Below, in pieces: positions 1 to 8,299 of a stretch of DNA of 64,000 nucleotides. The stretch covers positions 248,001-312,000 of the forward strand of contig NZ_SSWH01000001.1 in the NCBI RefSeq assembly GCF_004803505.1, written 5' to 3'. The translations under genes were made by a program, and so were the position numbers. The stretch's first letter is position 1. Every line of letters begins with the position of its first letter. The DNA comes from Arthrobacter echini. Its GTDB lineage: Bacteria > Actinomycetota > Actinomycetes > Actinomycetales > Micrococcaceae. A model generated the notes under the pieces. The model had not been told where the DNA came from. It searched no databases and saw only the letters and a program-made list of their open reading frames with translations.

Positions 1-456
1 ATGAAGAACAAACTGGTTTTCAGCGCAGGAATGGCGGTCGGCTATGTCCTGGGCGCCCGGGCCGGTCGTGACAGCTACGAACAGCTCAAGTCGAAGGCAC
101 AGGAACTGTGGGGCAACCCCAAGGTCCAGGACACCGTGAGCAACACCGCCGAGACCATCAAGGACAAGGCTCCGGAGGTGCAGGACGCCCTGAAGGATGC
201 CCTGCCGACGAGCGGTTCGGGTGGTAAGGACGCGGGGAAGGACTCCCAGCAGTCCGCTGAGCGTTCCGGCGCCGACGGAACGACCTCCTCGACGACGTCG
301 ACAACCGGTGGGACCGATGGCGGAACCGATGGCACCAGTGGCGGCTCGGGTCGTACGGGCCCGAGCGGCGGGGACCCGTGGGAGCTGGAGGATCAGCCGT
401 TCCAGGCACAGGACGAGGACACGCGCCCCGAGCTCGGCAAGGACTTCGGGAAGTAG
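1..456 (+). CDS. YtxH-domain small protein
   Basis: This 151-residue protein begins with a short hydrophobic segment (about residues 5-20, FSAGMAVGYVLGARAGR). That is the usual signature of the YtxH/GvpP-like family, in which a glycine-rich membrane or membrane-associated helix precedes an amphipathic helix (here about 25-67, rich in K, E, D and Q). The last ~80 residues are low-complexity S/T/G/D/E and look disordered. The ATG is the first base of the window, so the upstream signals cannot be seen and a longer start cannot be excluded. Family members are often called general-stress or envelope-associated proteins, but no activity is known. A bidirectional hairpin terminator follows it. Confidence 0.75.
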   Translation: MKNKLVFSAGMAVGYVLGARAGRDSYEQLKSKAQELWGNPKVQDTVSNTAETIKDKAPEVQDALKDALPTSGSGGKDAGKDSQQSAERSGADGTTSSTTSTTGGTDGGTDGTSGGSGRTGPSGGDPWELEDQPFQAQDEDTRPELGKDFGK

Positions 457-474
457 ACATCCGCACTATCGCGT

Positions 475-510
475 GACGAAGGGTCCCGGTTGCTGCCGGG
501 GCCCTTCGTC
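475..510. terminator. Bidirectional hairpin terminator
   Basis: A 15-bp stem (GACGAAGGGTCCCGG pairing with CCGGGGCCCTTCGTC, one G-U pair) closes a 6-nt loop. It lies between the convergent YtxH gene and malQ, so it can end both transcripts. Confidence 0.8.
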
Positions 511-536
511 GTCAGTACGCCTTGCCGGCCAAGAGC

Positions 537-2681
537 TCAGTTCCCGGAAGGCAGCCCCAGTGCGGCGATGAGGGAGGCGAAGCGCTCGTTCCCGGCGAGG
601 TCCCCGACGAGCACCGCCCTTCCCCCGGCGTCGGCCAGCGGTATGCGCCAGTTGGGATACTCGTCGTCGGTGCCGGGCTGGTTCTGGGTGCGGCGCTCGC
701 CCACGGCGTCGGCGAGCGCGACGCCGAGCAGCACCGACGGGGTCTGGCCGATGAAGGCGTGCAGTGCCTCGACCGTCTGCTGAAGCCCCGGGGCCTCGCC
801 CAGCAGGCCGCGCTCGCGCAGGAGCCGGAAGAACTTCTCCTGGACCGCGCGGTCCTCGGCCTGCTCCTCCTCGACGGGCCGGCTGAGCAGACCGAGCTCC
901 TCCCGCAACACCACGTGCTCTCCCTCGAGGTAGCCGGCGCTCGGCGGCAGATCGTGCACGGTCACCGTCGTCAGGCACGCTGCACGATACGTCTCGGGGG
1001 CAAGGGGCCCGTCCTCGTCCTGTTCGAACCAGAGGATCGAGGTACCGAAGATCCCCCGCTCGGCAAGATACTCCTGGACGCCCGGTTCGAAGACACCGAG
1101 GTCCTCACCGATCACGATCGCGCCCGCCCGTTCCGCTTCGAGGGCCAGGATGCCGATGAGTGCCTGGTGGTCGTAGTAGACGTAGGCGCCGGCCCCGGGC
1201 GCCTGTCCCTGCGGGATCCACCACAACCGGAAGAGCCCGAGAATGTGATCCACCCGGATCCCCCCGGCGTGCGTGAGGATGTTACGGAGCATGTCGCGGA
1301 AGGCCGCATACCCCGATGCGGCCAGCCGCCGCGGATGCCAGGGCGGCTGGCTCCAGTCCTGGCCGTGCTGGTTGAACATGTCCGGCGGCGCTCCCACGCT
1401 GATACCGGACGCGAGGACGTCCTGCAGCGCCCAGGCGTCGGCACCGCTCGGGTGCACACCCACGGCGAGGTCGTGCACCACCCCGATCGTCATTCCGACG
1501 CCTGTCGCTGTCAGCTGCGCCTCCTGCAGCTGCTCGTCGAGCAGCCACTGCAGCCATGCATGGAACTCGATGCGCTCGGCGTGACGCTCGGCGAACTCAC
1601 GGGCGCCCTGCGATCCCGGCCGTCCGACGTCGTCCCAGGCTCGTGCGCCGGGCTCGAAAGTCTCCGCGAGCGTGGACCAGAGGGCGAAATCGGTCAGTCC
1701 CTGGCCCTGGCGTGAACGGTAGGCGTCGAAGCCGTGCTGGCGCTGCTCGGGACGCTCCACGGCGAACAGGAGCTCGAGTGCCTCGAGCTTCGCGGCATAG
1801 GACGAGTCGCGGTCGAGCAGGTCGGCGGCGGTGTTGGCCTGCTCGAAACCTGCTGCGAGCTCGTCCACGCGGGCGCGCGCGGCGTGGTCGAGGCGGGAGT
1901 ACTCGGGGATGTCCTCGATGCGCAGGTAGAGCGGGTGGAAGAAACGCCGCGTGGTGGGGAGGTAGGGCGAGGGTTCCACGGGAGGCGTCGGCTCCGCCGC
2001 GTGGAGCGGGTTCACCAGCACGAAGTCCCCGCCCCTGTCGGCCGTGGCCCGCGCCAGCTGCCCCAGATCGGCGAGGTCCCCGATGCCCCAGGACCCGGCG
2101 GAGCGCACGGAGTAGAGCTGGGCCATGAGTCCCCAGCTGCGGCGGTCCATGAGGGCCGCCGTCGTACTCAGCCGATCCGGTGTGACCACGAAGGTGCACG
2201 AGGACTCCTGCCCCTCGACGCTCGCGTGGAGCGTGTGCCAGCCCAGCGGCAGCTCCCCCGGAATGCGTCCCTCGCGCCGCTCCAGATCCTGTCCGTCGAC
2301 GGTCATGGTCTGCGTCGCCTCACCCACGGTGCCGTTGTGGCGCAGACCGTCCTCGTCGACCACCCAGAGCTCCACCTCGGCACCGGCGGGCGTGTGGAGA
2401 GTCACCGGCTCGGTGTCGCTGCGGCGCACCACGACGACGTCGGGGAGGACGGAGCGCCAGGGGGCACGCTCGACGTCGGCGAGCGCCCGCTCGATCACGG
2501 CATCAGAGGAGACATCGACTCCCATGGCCGCGAGCACGGCGACGAGGGTTTCCGGGGCCACGCGGGCAGGCTTGCCGTCCCACCCCTTGAACGTGGTTCC
2601 CACGCGGTGAGCTGCAGCGAGCTCCTCGAGGAGGGATGTGACGAGCGGCGCGGCTTGGTGGGGCTGTGTCGAATCGGGCAT
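537..2681 (-). CDS. malQ: 4-alpha-glucanotransferase (amylomaltase, GH77)
   Basis: This cytosolic GH77 enzyme (714 aa) transfers alpha-1,4-glucan segments between malto-oligosaccharides in maltose and glycogen metabolism. The length and the ~165-residue N-terminal extension before the barrel are normal for actinobacterial MalQ. The catalytic set is visible: nucleophile D478 in IRVDHILGLF, acid/base E526 in VIGEDLG, and D577 in TVTVHDLPP. The start is an ATG with no Shine-Dalgarno but a TAGATT box six bases upstream, suggesting a leaderless mRNA. It converges on the YtxH gene across a terminator, and a GH13 enzyme lies elsewhere in the window (18.6 kb). Confidence 0.95.
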   Translation of the reverse strand: MPDSTQPHQAAPLVTSLLEELAAAHRVGTTFKGWDGKPARVAPETLVAVLAAMGVDVSSDAVIERALADVERAPWRSVLPDVVVVRRSDTEPVTLHTPAGAEVELWVVDEDGLRHNGTVGEATQTMTVDGQDLERREGRIPGELPLGWHTLHASVEGQESSCTFVVTPDRLSTTAALMDRRSWGLMAQLYSVRSAGSWGIGDLADLGQLARATADRGGDFVLVNPLHAAEPTPPVEPSPYLPTTRRFFHPLYLRIEDIPEYSRLDHAARARVDELAAGFEQANTAADLLDRDSSYAAKLEALELLFAVERPEQRQHGFDAYRSRQGQGLTDFALWSTLAETFEPGARAWDDVGRPGSQGAREFAERHAERIEFHAWLQWLLDEQLQEAQLTATGVGMTIGVVHDLAVGVHPSGADAWALQDVLASGISVGAPPDMFNQHGQDWSQPPWHPRRLAASGYAAFRDMLRNILTHAGGIRVDHILGLFRLWWIPQGQAPGAGAYVYYDHQALIGILALEAERAGAIVIGEDLGVFEPGVQEYLAERGIFGTSILWFEQDEDGPLAPETYRAACLTTVTVHDLPPSAGYLEGEHVVLREELGLLSRPVEEEQAEDRAVQEKFFRLLRERGLLGEAPGLQQTVEALHAFIGQTPSVLLGVALADAVGERRTQNQPGTDDEYPNWRIPLADAGGRAVLVGDLAGNERFASLIAALGLPSGN

Positions 2682-2687
2682 CCCTTC

Positions 2688-2693
2688 AATCTA
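2688..2693 (-). promoter_or_regulatory. -10 box of malQ (leaderless)
   Basis: TAGATT on the minus strand, followed by GAAGGG and the malQ ATG. The spacing places +1 at or next to the start codon. Confidence 0.55.
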
Positions 2694-2794
2694 GGCGAGC
2701 GGAGGCCTGACGGGTATTCGGCGGACTCCCGGCGCCGTCGGCCGCGCTACGCGCTCCCCGTGATTCTCCGGCCTCGATCCTCGGGATGTGTTCC

Positions 2795-3832
2795 TCAGGC
2801 CGTCGGAAGGGTTCCGTCGAGCGGTAGACCGGCCGTGACGAAATCCACGTGCATCTCGGTCTGGCGAAGAGCGGAGAGCAGATGCAGACCTGCGAGTCCG
2901 TTCCATCTCGCCGTCCAGGTCAGCCGGGAGGCGATCTCCCAGATACTGGGGCCGCCGGAACCGGGCGTGGTCCCCTCGAGGATCGCCGCGACCTCCCTGG
3001 TGCGCACCAGGTGGTGGTCCAGGCACGTACGAGCCCGTTCTGCAAGACCGCGGAAACGGTGCTCGTGGCCGGGGAGCGCCTCGTAGCTGCCGTAGGGTTC
3101 GAGCCTCGCCACGGACACGATGTAGTCGGCCAGGGGGTTCGACGCCGTGGGACCCCCGAGTCCGAGACCGGCGAACACCGTCGGCAGCACGTGGTCCCCG
3201 GTGTAGAGGAGACCACGCTCGTCGTCACGCAGGCAGATGTGCCCGGCGGTGTGACCGGGCGTCGCCATCACCTCGACGCGGAACCCCGGGAGGTCCAGGA
3301 GCTCACCGTCCACGAGGTCCTGATCCACGGACAGCGCCAGATGCTCTGGGGAACGATCGACGAAGCCGACCAGTTCGCGCCGTCGCCCCTCCGGTACACC
3401 CCACGCCTCCAGCCGGGCAAGGGCCTCGTCGAGGTCCAGCAGGCGGGTGCTGTGCCTCTCCAGCACCCGCCGCTCCACGCCGTGCAGCGCCAACGGAGCA
3501 CCGGAGGCGGCCCGGAGGTGGGCCGCCAGGCCGACGTGGTCAGGATGCAGGTGCGTTCCGATGATGCCGGTTACAGCGTCGGCACCCGCGCGTCCGGGCG
3601 TGAGGGTCGTGAGCGCCGACAGCAGCCGCTCCCAGTTCGCAGCCGAGTCCCACCCGGGGTCGATGACGTGGACACCGCCGTCGTCCCTGCGCAGCAGGTA
3701 GCTGAACGAGTACGCGAGATGACCTCCGGGCATCGGTTGCGCGAGCGCCCAGACGTCCTCGCGCACCTCCTCCAACGCAGGCACCCCACCGTCCGCCGGG
3801 GAGGTGGGGTGCCGTTCATCCGTGTCGTCCAT
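2795..3832 (-). CDS. MBL-fold metallohydrolase
   Basis: This 345-residue metallo-beta-lactamase-fold protein carries the HxHxDH zinc motif (THLHPDHVG: H94, H96, D98, H99). Later ligand positions are also visible (ATPGHTAGH, YTGDHVLP and LPGHEHRF). It resembles the glyoxalase II/RNase Z-like MBL group with a C-terminal helical extension containing ARTCLDHHLVRTREV, as seen in hydrolases acting on thioesters or lactones. The substrate cannot be read from sequence. It is transcribed in the same direction as malQ, 113 nt upstream of it, and downstream of the MFS pair; the gaps suggest separate units. Confidence 0.85.
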   Translation of the reverse strand: MDDTDERHPTSPADGGVPALEEVREDVWALAQPMPGGHLAYSFSYLLRRDDGGVHVIDPGWDSAANWERLLSALTTLTPGRAGADAVTGIIGTHLHPDHVGLAAHLRAASGAPLALHGVERRVLERHSTRLLDLDEALARLEAWGVPEGRRRELVGFVDRSPEHLALSVDQDLVDGELLDLPGFRVEVMATPGHTAGHICLRDDERGLLYTGDHVLPTVFAGLGLGGPTASNPLADYIVSVARLEPYGSYEALPGHEHRFRGLAERARTCLDHHLVRTREVAAILEGTTPGSGGPSIWEIASRLTWTARWNGLAGLHLLSALRQTEMHVDFVTAGLPLDGTLPTA

Positions 3833-3848
3833 GCGTAGTGGGGCGTCC

Positions 3849-3953
3849 TCAGCCGCCGAACAGTGCCGAGACGCGGATGAGGGTCTGGGTCACTCCGTAG
3901 ACGAGCGGGAGCCCGACGAGTGCCCAGACGAATGCGAGTCGTGCTGCGGCCAT
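3849..3953 (-). CDS. 34-aa MFS transporter small subunit
   Basis: This tiny ORF sits immediately downstream of the OFA-type MFS carrier: its ATG is one base past the carrier stop (TGA, one spacer base, ATG). It encodes MAAARLAFVWALVGLPLVYG followed by VTQTLIRVSALFGG, a single hydrophobic helix with a polar tail. Proteins of about 30-40 residues with this pattern are known next to OxlT-like MFS genes and are called MFS transporter small subunits; their role is not established. The carrier's final codons AAGGAGGCC on the minus strand provide a strong Shine-Dalgarno (AAGGAGG) ending about 4 nt before the ATG, which supports translation. Confidence 0.75.
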   Translation of the reverse strand: MAAARLAFVWALVGLPLVYGVTQTLIRVSALFGG

Positions 3954-3954
3954 G

Positions 3955-5340
3955 TCAGGCCTCCTTCACTAGGTGTTCGGTGTTCCGGTCAGGTTCGTGG
4001 AACCGGGTATCGACGGGCTTGACGAGCAGATTGGCGATGAAACCGATGATCAGGAGAACCACCATGGTCAGCAGTGCCGGCTGGTACGCGCCGGCCGTCA
4101 GTTCCCCTGGCGTCCCCTGGGAATCGAGGAAGGCGTTGACGATCAGGGGCCCGGCAATACCCGCGGCGGACCAGGCGGTCAGCAGCCTGCCGTGGATGGC
4201 ACCGACCTGGAAGGTGCCGAACAGATCCCGCAGGTACGCCGGAGCAGTGGAGAATCCGCCGCCGTAGAACGAGATGATGATGACCGCCATGGCGACGAAC
4301 AGGAGCGTGGTCGAGGACCCGGCGAGGGCCAGCACCACGTACAGCACGGCGCCGACGCCGAGGTAGACCATGTAGATGCGCTTGCGGCCGATGGCGTCCG
4401 ACGCCGTCGACCAGAGGAAGCGCCCACCCATGTTGCCGATCGAGAGCAGGCCGACGAAGCCGCCCGCGACCGCGACCGACACCGCCGTCGTACCGTCGGC
4501 GCCGCGGAAGAAGTCCTGGATCATGGGCGAGGCCTGCTCGAGGATGCCGATGCCCGCGGTCACGTTGCAGAACAGGGCGATCCAGACGAACCAGAACTGC
4601 GGGGTCCTGATCGCATTGGCTGCCGAGACGTTGTCCGTGGTGATGAGTTTGCGGGTCTTCAGCTTCGCCGGATCGAATCCCGCGGGCCTCCAGCCCTCCG
4701 CCGGGACCTTGATGGTGAACGCGCCGAACATCATGTAGACGAGATAGACCGCCGCGAGGGTCAGGAACAGCTTGCCGACGGCGTCGCCGCTCGCCACCCA
4801 GCCCTCGACGCCGGAGTCCGGGTCGTACAGCCGCAGCAGCTGGGTGGACAGCGGGCTGGCGACGAGGGCGCCGCCACCGAATCCCATGATCGCCATGCCC
4901 GTGGCGAGCCCGGGGCGGTCGGGGAACCACTTGATGAGCGTCGATACGGGAGAGATGTAGCCGATCCCCAGCCCGATACCTCCGATAAAGCCGTATCCCA
5001 GGTAGACAAGCCACAACTGATTGGTGAAGATTCCCAGTGCGCCCACCAGGAAGCCGGAGGTCCACAGCAGTGCGGAAGTGAACATCGCCATGCGCGGGCC
5101 GTTGCGGTCGACCCAGGTGCCCAGGACAGCTGCGGAAAGGCCCAGCATCACGATCGCGATGGAGAAGATGATGCCGATCTGGGTCAGACTGGCATCGAAG
5201 TGCGTGACCAGCGCCGTCTTGTACACGCTGGTGGCGTAGGCCTGGCCGATGCACAGGTGCACGGCCAGCGCCGCCGGCGGAATGAGCCATCTGTTGAATC
5301 TGGGGGGCGCGATCGTCCGGTCGCGGCTGAGCCAGCTCAT
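3955..5340 (-). CDS. OFA-family MFS transporter (OxlT-like)
   Basis: This twelve-helix major facilitator (461 aa from the chosen start) belongs to the oxalate/formate antiporter group. The start region LSRDRTIAPPRFNRWLIPPAALAVHLCIG is typical of the family, and helix 2-3 holds GTWVDRNGPRMAMF, the MFS motif A. An in-frame ATG 42 codons upstream exists, but the chosen ATG at 5340 has AGAGAG about 8 nt ahead and begins exactly at the conserved N-terminus. The likely substrate is a small mono- or dicarboxylate; it is not determined by sequence. It is expressed with the 34-aa partner gene directly downstream. Confidence 0.9.
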   Translation of the reverse strand: MSWLSRDRTIAPPRFNRWLIPPAALAVHLCIGQAYATSVYKTALVTHFDASLTQIGIIFSIAIVMLGLSAAVLGTWVDRNGPRMAMFTSALLWTSGFLVGALGIFTNQLWLVYLGYGFIGGIGLGIGYISPVSTLIKWFPDRPGLATGMAIMGFGGGALVASPLSTQLLRLYDPDSGVEGWVASGDAVGKLFLTLAAVYLVYMMFGAFTIKVPAEGWRPAGFDPAKLKTRKLITTDNVSAANAIRTPQFWFVWIALFCNVTAGIGILEQASPMIQDFFRGADGTTAVSVAVAGGFVGLLSIGNMGGRFLWSTASDAIGRKRIYMVYLGVGAVLYVVLALAGSSTTLLFVAMAVIIISFYGGGFSTAPAYLRDLFGTFQVGAIHGRLLTAWSAAGIAGPLIVNAFLDSQGTPGELTAGAYQPALLTMVVLLIIGFIANLLVKPVDTRFHEPDRNTEHLVKEA

Positions 5341-5513
5341 GAAGAATCTCTCTGCGAAAGTCGGTGGCCGCCAGCGGCCGTGGGTGACGAACATCATTAT
5401 GCGCTGTATCACAGGAAAAGACGCAAATTCAGTGCTCGAACACACGCTGATCCGGCGGTTCCGCATCGCCGAGCGGATCAGAATTCACTACCCAGCCTGC
5501 TTGGCGTTTCACC

Positions 5514-5519
5514 TAGACT
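5514..5519 (+). promoter_or_regulatory. -10 box of the APC permease gene (leaderless)
   Basis: TAGACT, then GACGCC, then ATG at 5526. There is no Shine-Dalgarno. Confidence 0.55.
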
Positions 5520-5525
5520 GACGCC

Positions 5526-6860
5526 ATGGCCACAGCTGAGCAGGTTCCCGATACCCGATTGAAGCGTGGCATCACCGGGCCGCTGCTCTACCTGTTCATC
5601 CTCGGCGACGTCCTGGGCGCCGGCGTCTATGCGCTGGTCGGCGTAATCGCAGGCGAGGTCGGTGGCGCCATCTGGATCCCGCTGATGGTCGCACTGGCGC
5701 TGGCGCTGCTGACCGCCGGCTCCTACGCAGAACTCGTGACCAAGTATCCCAAGGCCGGCGGTGCTGCGGTCTTCGCCGAACGTGCGTTCAAGAAGCCGTT
5801 CATCTCGTTCCTGGTCGGTTTCTGCATGCTCGCGGCAGGGGTGACGAGCGCGGCCGGCCTGGCGCAGGCCTTCGCCGGCGGTTACCTCACCACGTTCATC
5901 GATGTGCCGGTGATTCCCGCAGCACTCGTGTTCCTGGTGCTGCTCGGCCTGCTGAACATGCGCGGTATCAAGGAATCGGTGCGCAGCAACGTGGTCATGA
6001 CCGTCATCGAGGTCTCCGGGCTGGTGCTGGTGATCGTGGTCGTCGGCATCTTCATCAGTGCCGGCAACGGCGATGTCTCCCGGGTCACCGAGTTCCCTCC
6101 GGGCGTCGGTCCGGCGACGGCGGTCCTGTCGGCCTCGCTGATCGCCTACTACTCGTTCGTGGGCTTCGAGGTCTCCGCCAACGTCGCGGAGGAGGTCAGG
6201 GACGTCAGCCGCGTCTATCCCCGCGCACTGTTCGGTGCGCTCCTCACCGCCGGGCTGGTGTATCTCCTGATCGGTCTCGCCTCCTCGATCGCCCTTCCTC
6301 CCGAGGAACTCGCCGGTTCCACCTCGCCGCTGCTCGACGTCGTCGCCGCCACCGGGGCCGGCATACCGAACTGGCTCTTCAGCCTCGTGGCGCTCGTGGC
6401 GGTCGCCAATGGCGCGCTACTCACCATGATCATGTCCAGCCGCATCACCTACGGCATGTCCGAGCAGGGCCTGTTCCCCTCGATCTTCGACCGCGTCCTG
6501 CCGCACCGGCGCACTCCGTGGGTGGCGATCATCGCCACGACGCTGGTTGCGATGGCCCTCACGCTCACCGGCGGGCTCGAGTCCCTGGCGCAGACCGTGG
6601 TCCTGCTCCTGCTGTTCGTCTTCCTGAGCACCAACATCGCCGTGATCGTGCTGCGGAAGGAGAAGGTGAACCACCGGCACTTCCGTATCCCGGTGATCTT
6701 CCCCTACCTCGCCATCGCCTCCTGCCTCCTGCTCCTGACGCAGCAGAGCGGCGAGATCTGGCTCCGCGCGGGGATTCTCCTCGCGGTGGGCCTGGCACTG
6801 TTCGGCATCCAGGCACTCGTCCGCAGTCGCTCGACGTCGACCGAGTCCACCAGGCGCTGA
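5526..6860 (+). CDS. APC-family amino acid/amine permease
   Basis: This 444-residue membrane protein has about twelve hydrophobic segments. Its N-terminus contains TGPLLYLFILGDVLGAGVYALVG, matching the discontinuous first helix (GxG substrate-binding break) of the amino acid-polyamine-organocation superfamily. The sequence resembles the YfnA/cationic amino acid transporter-like branch. Substrate specificity is not visible. It is divergent from the OFA carrier and convergent with the thioesterase gene. The ATG is preceded by a -10-like box at leaderless spacing. Confidence 0.9.
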   Translation: MATAEQVPDTRLKRGITGPLLYLFILGDVLGAGVYALVGVIAGEVGGAIWIPLMVALALALLTAGSYAELVTKYPKAGGAAVFAERAFKKPFISFLVGFCMLAAGVTSAAGLAQAFAGGYLTTFIDVPVIPAALVFLVLLGLLNMRGIKESVRSNVVMTVIEVSGLVLVIVVVGIFISAGNGDVSRVTEFPPGVGPATAVLSASLIAYYSFVGFEVSANVAEEVRDVSRVYPRALFGALLTAGLVYLLIGLASSIALPPEELAGSTSPLLDVVAATGAGIPNWLFSLVALVAVANGALLTMIMSSRITYGMSEQGLFPSIFDRVLPHRRTPWVAIIATTLVAMALTLTGGLESLAQTVVLLLLFVFLSTNIAVIVLRKEKVNHRHFRIPVIFPYLAIASCLLLLTQQSGEIWLRAGILLAVGLALFGIQALVRSRSTSTESTRR

Positions 6861-6865
6861 CTCCC

Positions 6866-6882
6866 CGTCCCTTCCTGGGACG
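6866..6882. terminator. Short hairpin between convergent genes
   Basis: CGTCCC and GGGACG pair around a 5-nt loop in the 31-nt gap between the APC permease and the thioesterase gene. It is a weak terminator candidate without a T-run. Confidence 0.35.
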
Positions 6883-6891
6883 CGACCTGCT

Positions 6892-7434
6892 CTACCAGGC
6901 GTGCGGCGCAGGCCTGCGGGTACTCGGCAGGGCGTTGTCGATCCGCCACTGGTGGATCCATTCCGGCAGGACCAGGTCCTCCGGCGGTGCGCCGAACGTC
7001 GCGATGATCTCCTCGTTGCTCACCGGGCCGGAGGCGGAGACGAGGCGCGTGGCGATGACGGCGCGCGCGTAGATCTCGTCGTCCACCACGGTGCGCTGCT
7101 CGAAGTAGATGGCGCGCTCGTCGAGTCCCAGGATGCGCGTCTCGATGGTGTACCGCCGGCCGAGCGTGAGCGACTTGCGGAAGCTGATGGTCTCCCCTGC
7201 GGCCACCGGACTCCAGCCGCGGCGGCGCATCATCTGCCACACGCCGCTTCGCACCATGAGGTCGAACCGTCCGAGATCGAACACCGAGAAGTACATTCCG
7301 TTGTTCATGTGCATCGCGATGTCGATATCGGTCAGCAGGACCCTCATCCGCACACTGCCCGCCGACCAGATGCTGAGCGGCGGGCGGCGACGGGACGTCA
7401 GGAGCAGCAGCAGAGTGCGGAAGATCAGATGCAT
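6892..7434 (-). CDS. Acyl-CoA thioesterase-like hotdog protein
   Basis: This 180-residue protein of the 4HBT/hotdog family contains TDIDIAMHMNNGMYFSVFDLGRFDLMVRSG, the D/H-N-x-x-Y-hydrophobic pattern of YbgC/FcbC-type thioesterases. Members hydrolyse acyl-CoA or aryl-CoA thioesters. The N-terminal MHLIFRTLLLLLTSRRR is hydrophobic then basic and may touch the membrane. The start was set at the ATG with a TAATGT box 7 nt upstream; a leftward in-frame ATG nine codons earlier overlaps that box and is less likely. The physiological substrate is unknown. Confidence 0.85.
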   Translation of the reverse strand: MHLIFRTLLLLLTSRRRPPLSIWSAGSVRMRVLLTDIDIAMHMNNGMYFSVFDLGRFDLMVRSGVWQMMRRRGWSPVAAGETISFRKSLTLGRRYTIETRILGLDERAIYFEQRTVVDDEIYARAVIATRLVSASGPVSNEEIIATFGAPPEDLVLPEWIHQWRIDNALPSTRRPAPHAW

Positions 7435-7441
7435 GCCTGTC

Positions 7442-7447
7442 ACATTA
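7442..7447 (-). promoter_or_regulatory. -10 box of the thioesterase gene (leaderless)
   Basis: TAATGT on the minus strand, 7 nt before the ATG at 7434. Confidence 0.45.
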
Positions 7448-7483
7448 CCCGGCAGTAACATCGCCGGGTCCCGGGTGCGCGCC

Positions 7484-7489
7484 TACACT
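7484..7489 (+). promoter_or_regulatory. -10 box of the MDMPI gene (leaderless)
   Basis: TACACT, CAAGGC, then ATG at 7496. It lies back to back with the thioesterase promoter. Confidence 0.55.
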
Positions 7490-7495
7490 CAAGGC

Positions 7496-8233
7496 ATGAG
7501 CCGACCCTCTCCCTATGCCCTTCCCTTCGACCGGTACAGGGAGCTCCTGGACCGGGAATACTCCGCCCTCTCGGACCTCGTGCAGCCCACACTCGACCGT
7601 TCTGTTCCGGCCTGTCCGGGCTGGAACGGGGAGGATCTCGTCCGGCACACGGCGATCGTCTTCCTGCACAAGGCCGAGACGATCAGGACGGGCGAGAAGC
7701 CCAGTCACGGCTGGCCGCCGCTGAGTGTCGGGAGCCTTCCGCCGCAGGCACTCCTGGCCCACTGCTACACACGTCTGACGGAGCAGTTCGACTCCCACGA
7801 GCCGGCGGATCGCGCCGAGAGCTGGGTGCCCGAGGACCAGACCGTCGGCTTCTGGATCCGGCGGCTGACGCTCGAGACCATGATCCACCGCTTCGACCTC
7901 GAGGAGGCGGCGGCCGGGCCGACGACGCCCCTGGATCCCGACCTCGCGCTCGACGGGATCGACGAGGTGTTCTTCGTCATGTTCGTCCGTGGGAAGCCCG
8001 ACCCGGATGCCTCGGGAGGAACCATCCGGCTCGAGGTCGGCGCACACTCGTGGGACGTGCGGCTCGACCCCCAGCGCGCCGTCGTCGAGCGCGATGTCCC
8101 CGCCGAGGGGCAGGCGACGCTGCGTGCGGAGGCCCAGGAGATGCTCCTCTGGCTGTGGGGACGAGGACCGCAGCCCGAGGGCGCTCCGGATACTGCGGTC
8201 GAGCTGCGGAAACGGCTGGCCCGGGCTCTCTGA
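7496..8233 (+). CDS. Maleylpyruvate isomerase family mycothiol-dependent enzyme
   Basis: This 245-residue protein has the MDMPI architecture. An N-terminal DinB-like four-helix domain with the signature ACPGWNGEDLVRHTA (about residues 39-53, the histidine being a metal-ligand candidate) is followed by a C-terminal domain (about 160-240). The family includes mycothiol-dependent maleylpyruvate isomerase, but most members have unknown substrates. A much longer open frame extends upstream, overlapping the thioesterase gene. The ATG at 7496 is preferred because the similarity begins there and a TACACT box stands six bases upstream. Confidence 0.85.
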   Translation: MSRPSPYALPFDRYRELLDREYSALSDLVQPTLDRSVPACPGWNGEDLVRHTAIVFLHKAETIRTGEKPSHGWPPLSVGSLPPQALLAHCYTRLTEQFDSHEPADRAESWVPEDQTVGFWIRRLTLETMIHRFDLEEAAAGPTTPLDPDLALDGIDEVFFVMFVRGKPDPDASGGTIRLEVGAHSWDVRLDPQRAVVERDVPAEGQATLRAEAQEMLLWLWGRGPQPEGAPDTAVELRKRLARAL

Positions 8234-8299
8234 GCGAAATAATTGCCCTAGGCTAATAACTGAGTCGCAGCATCGATCGATCCAGCATCAGGAGCAGTC

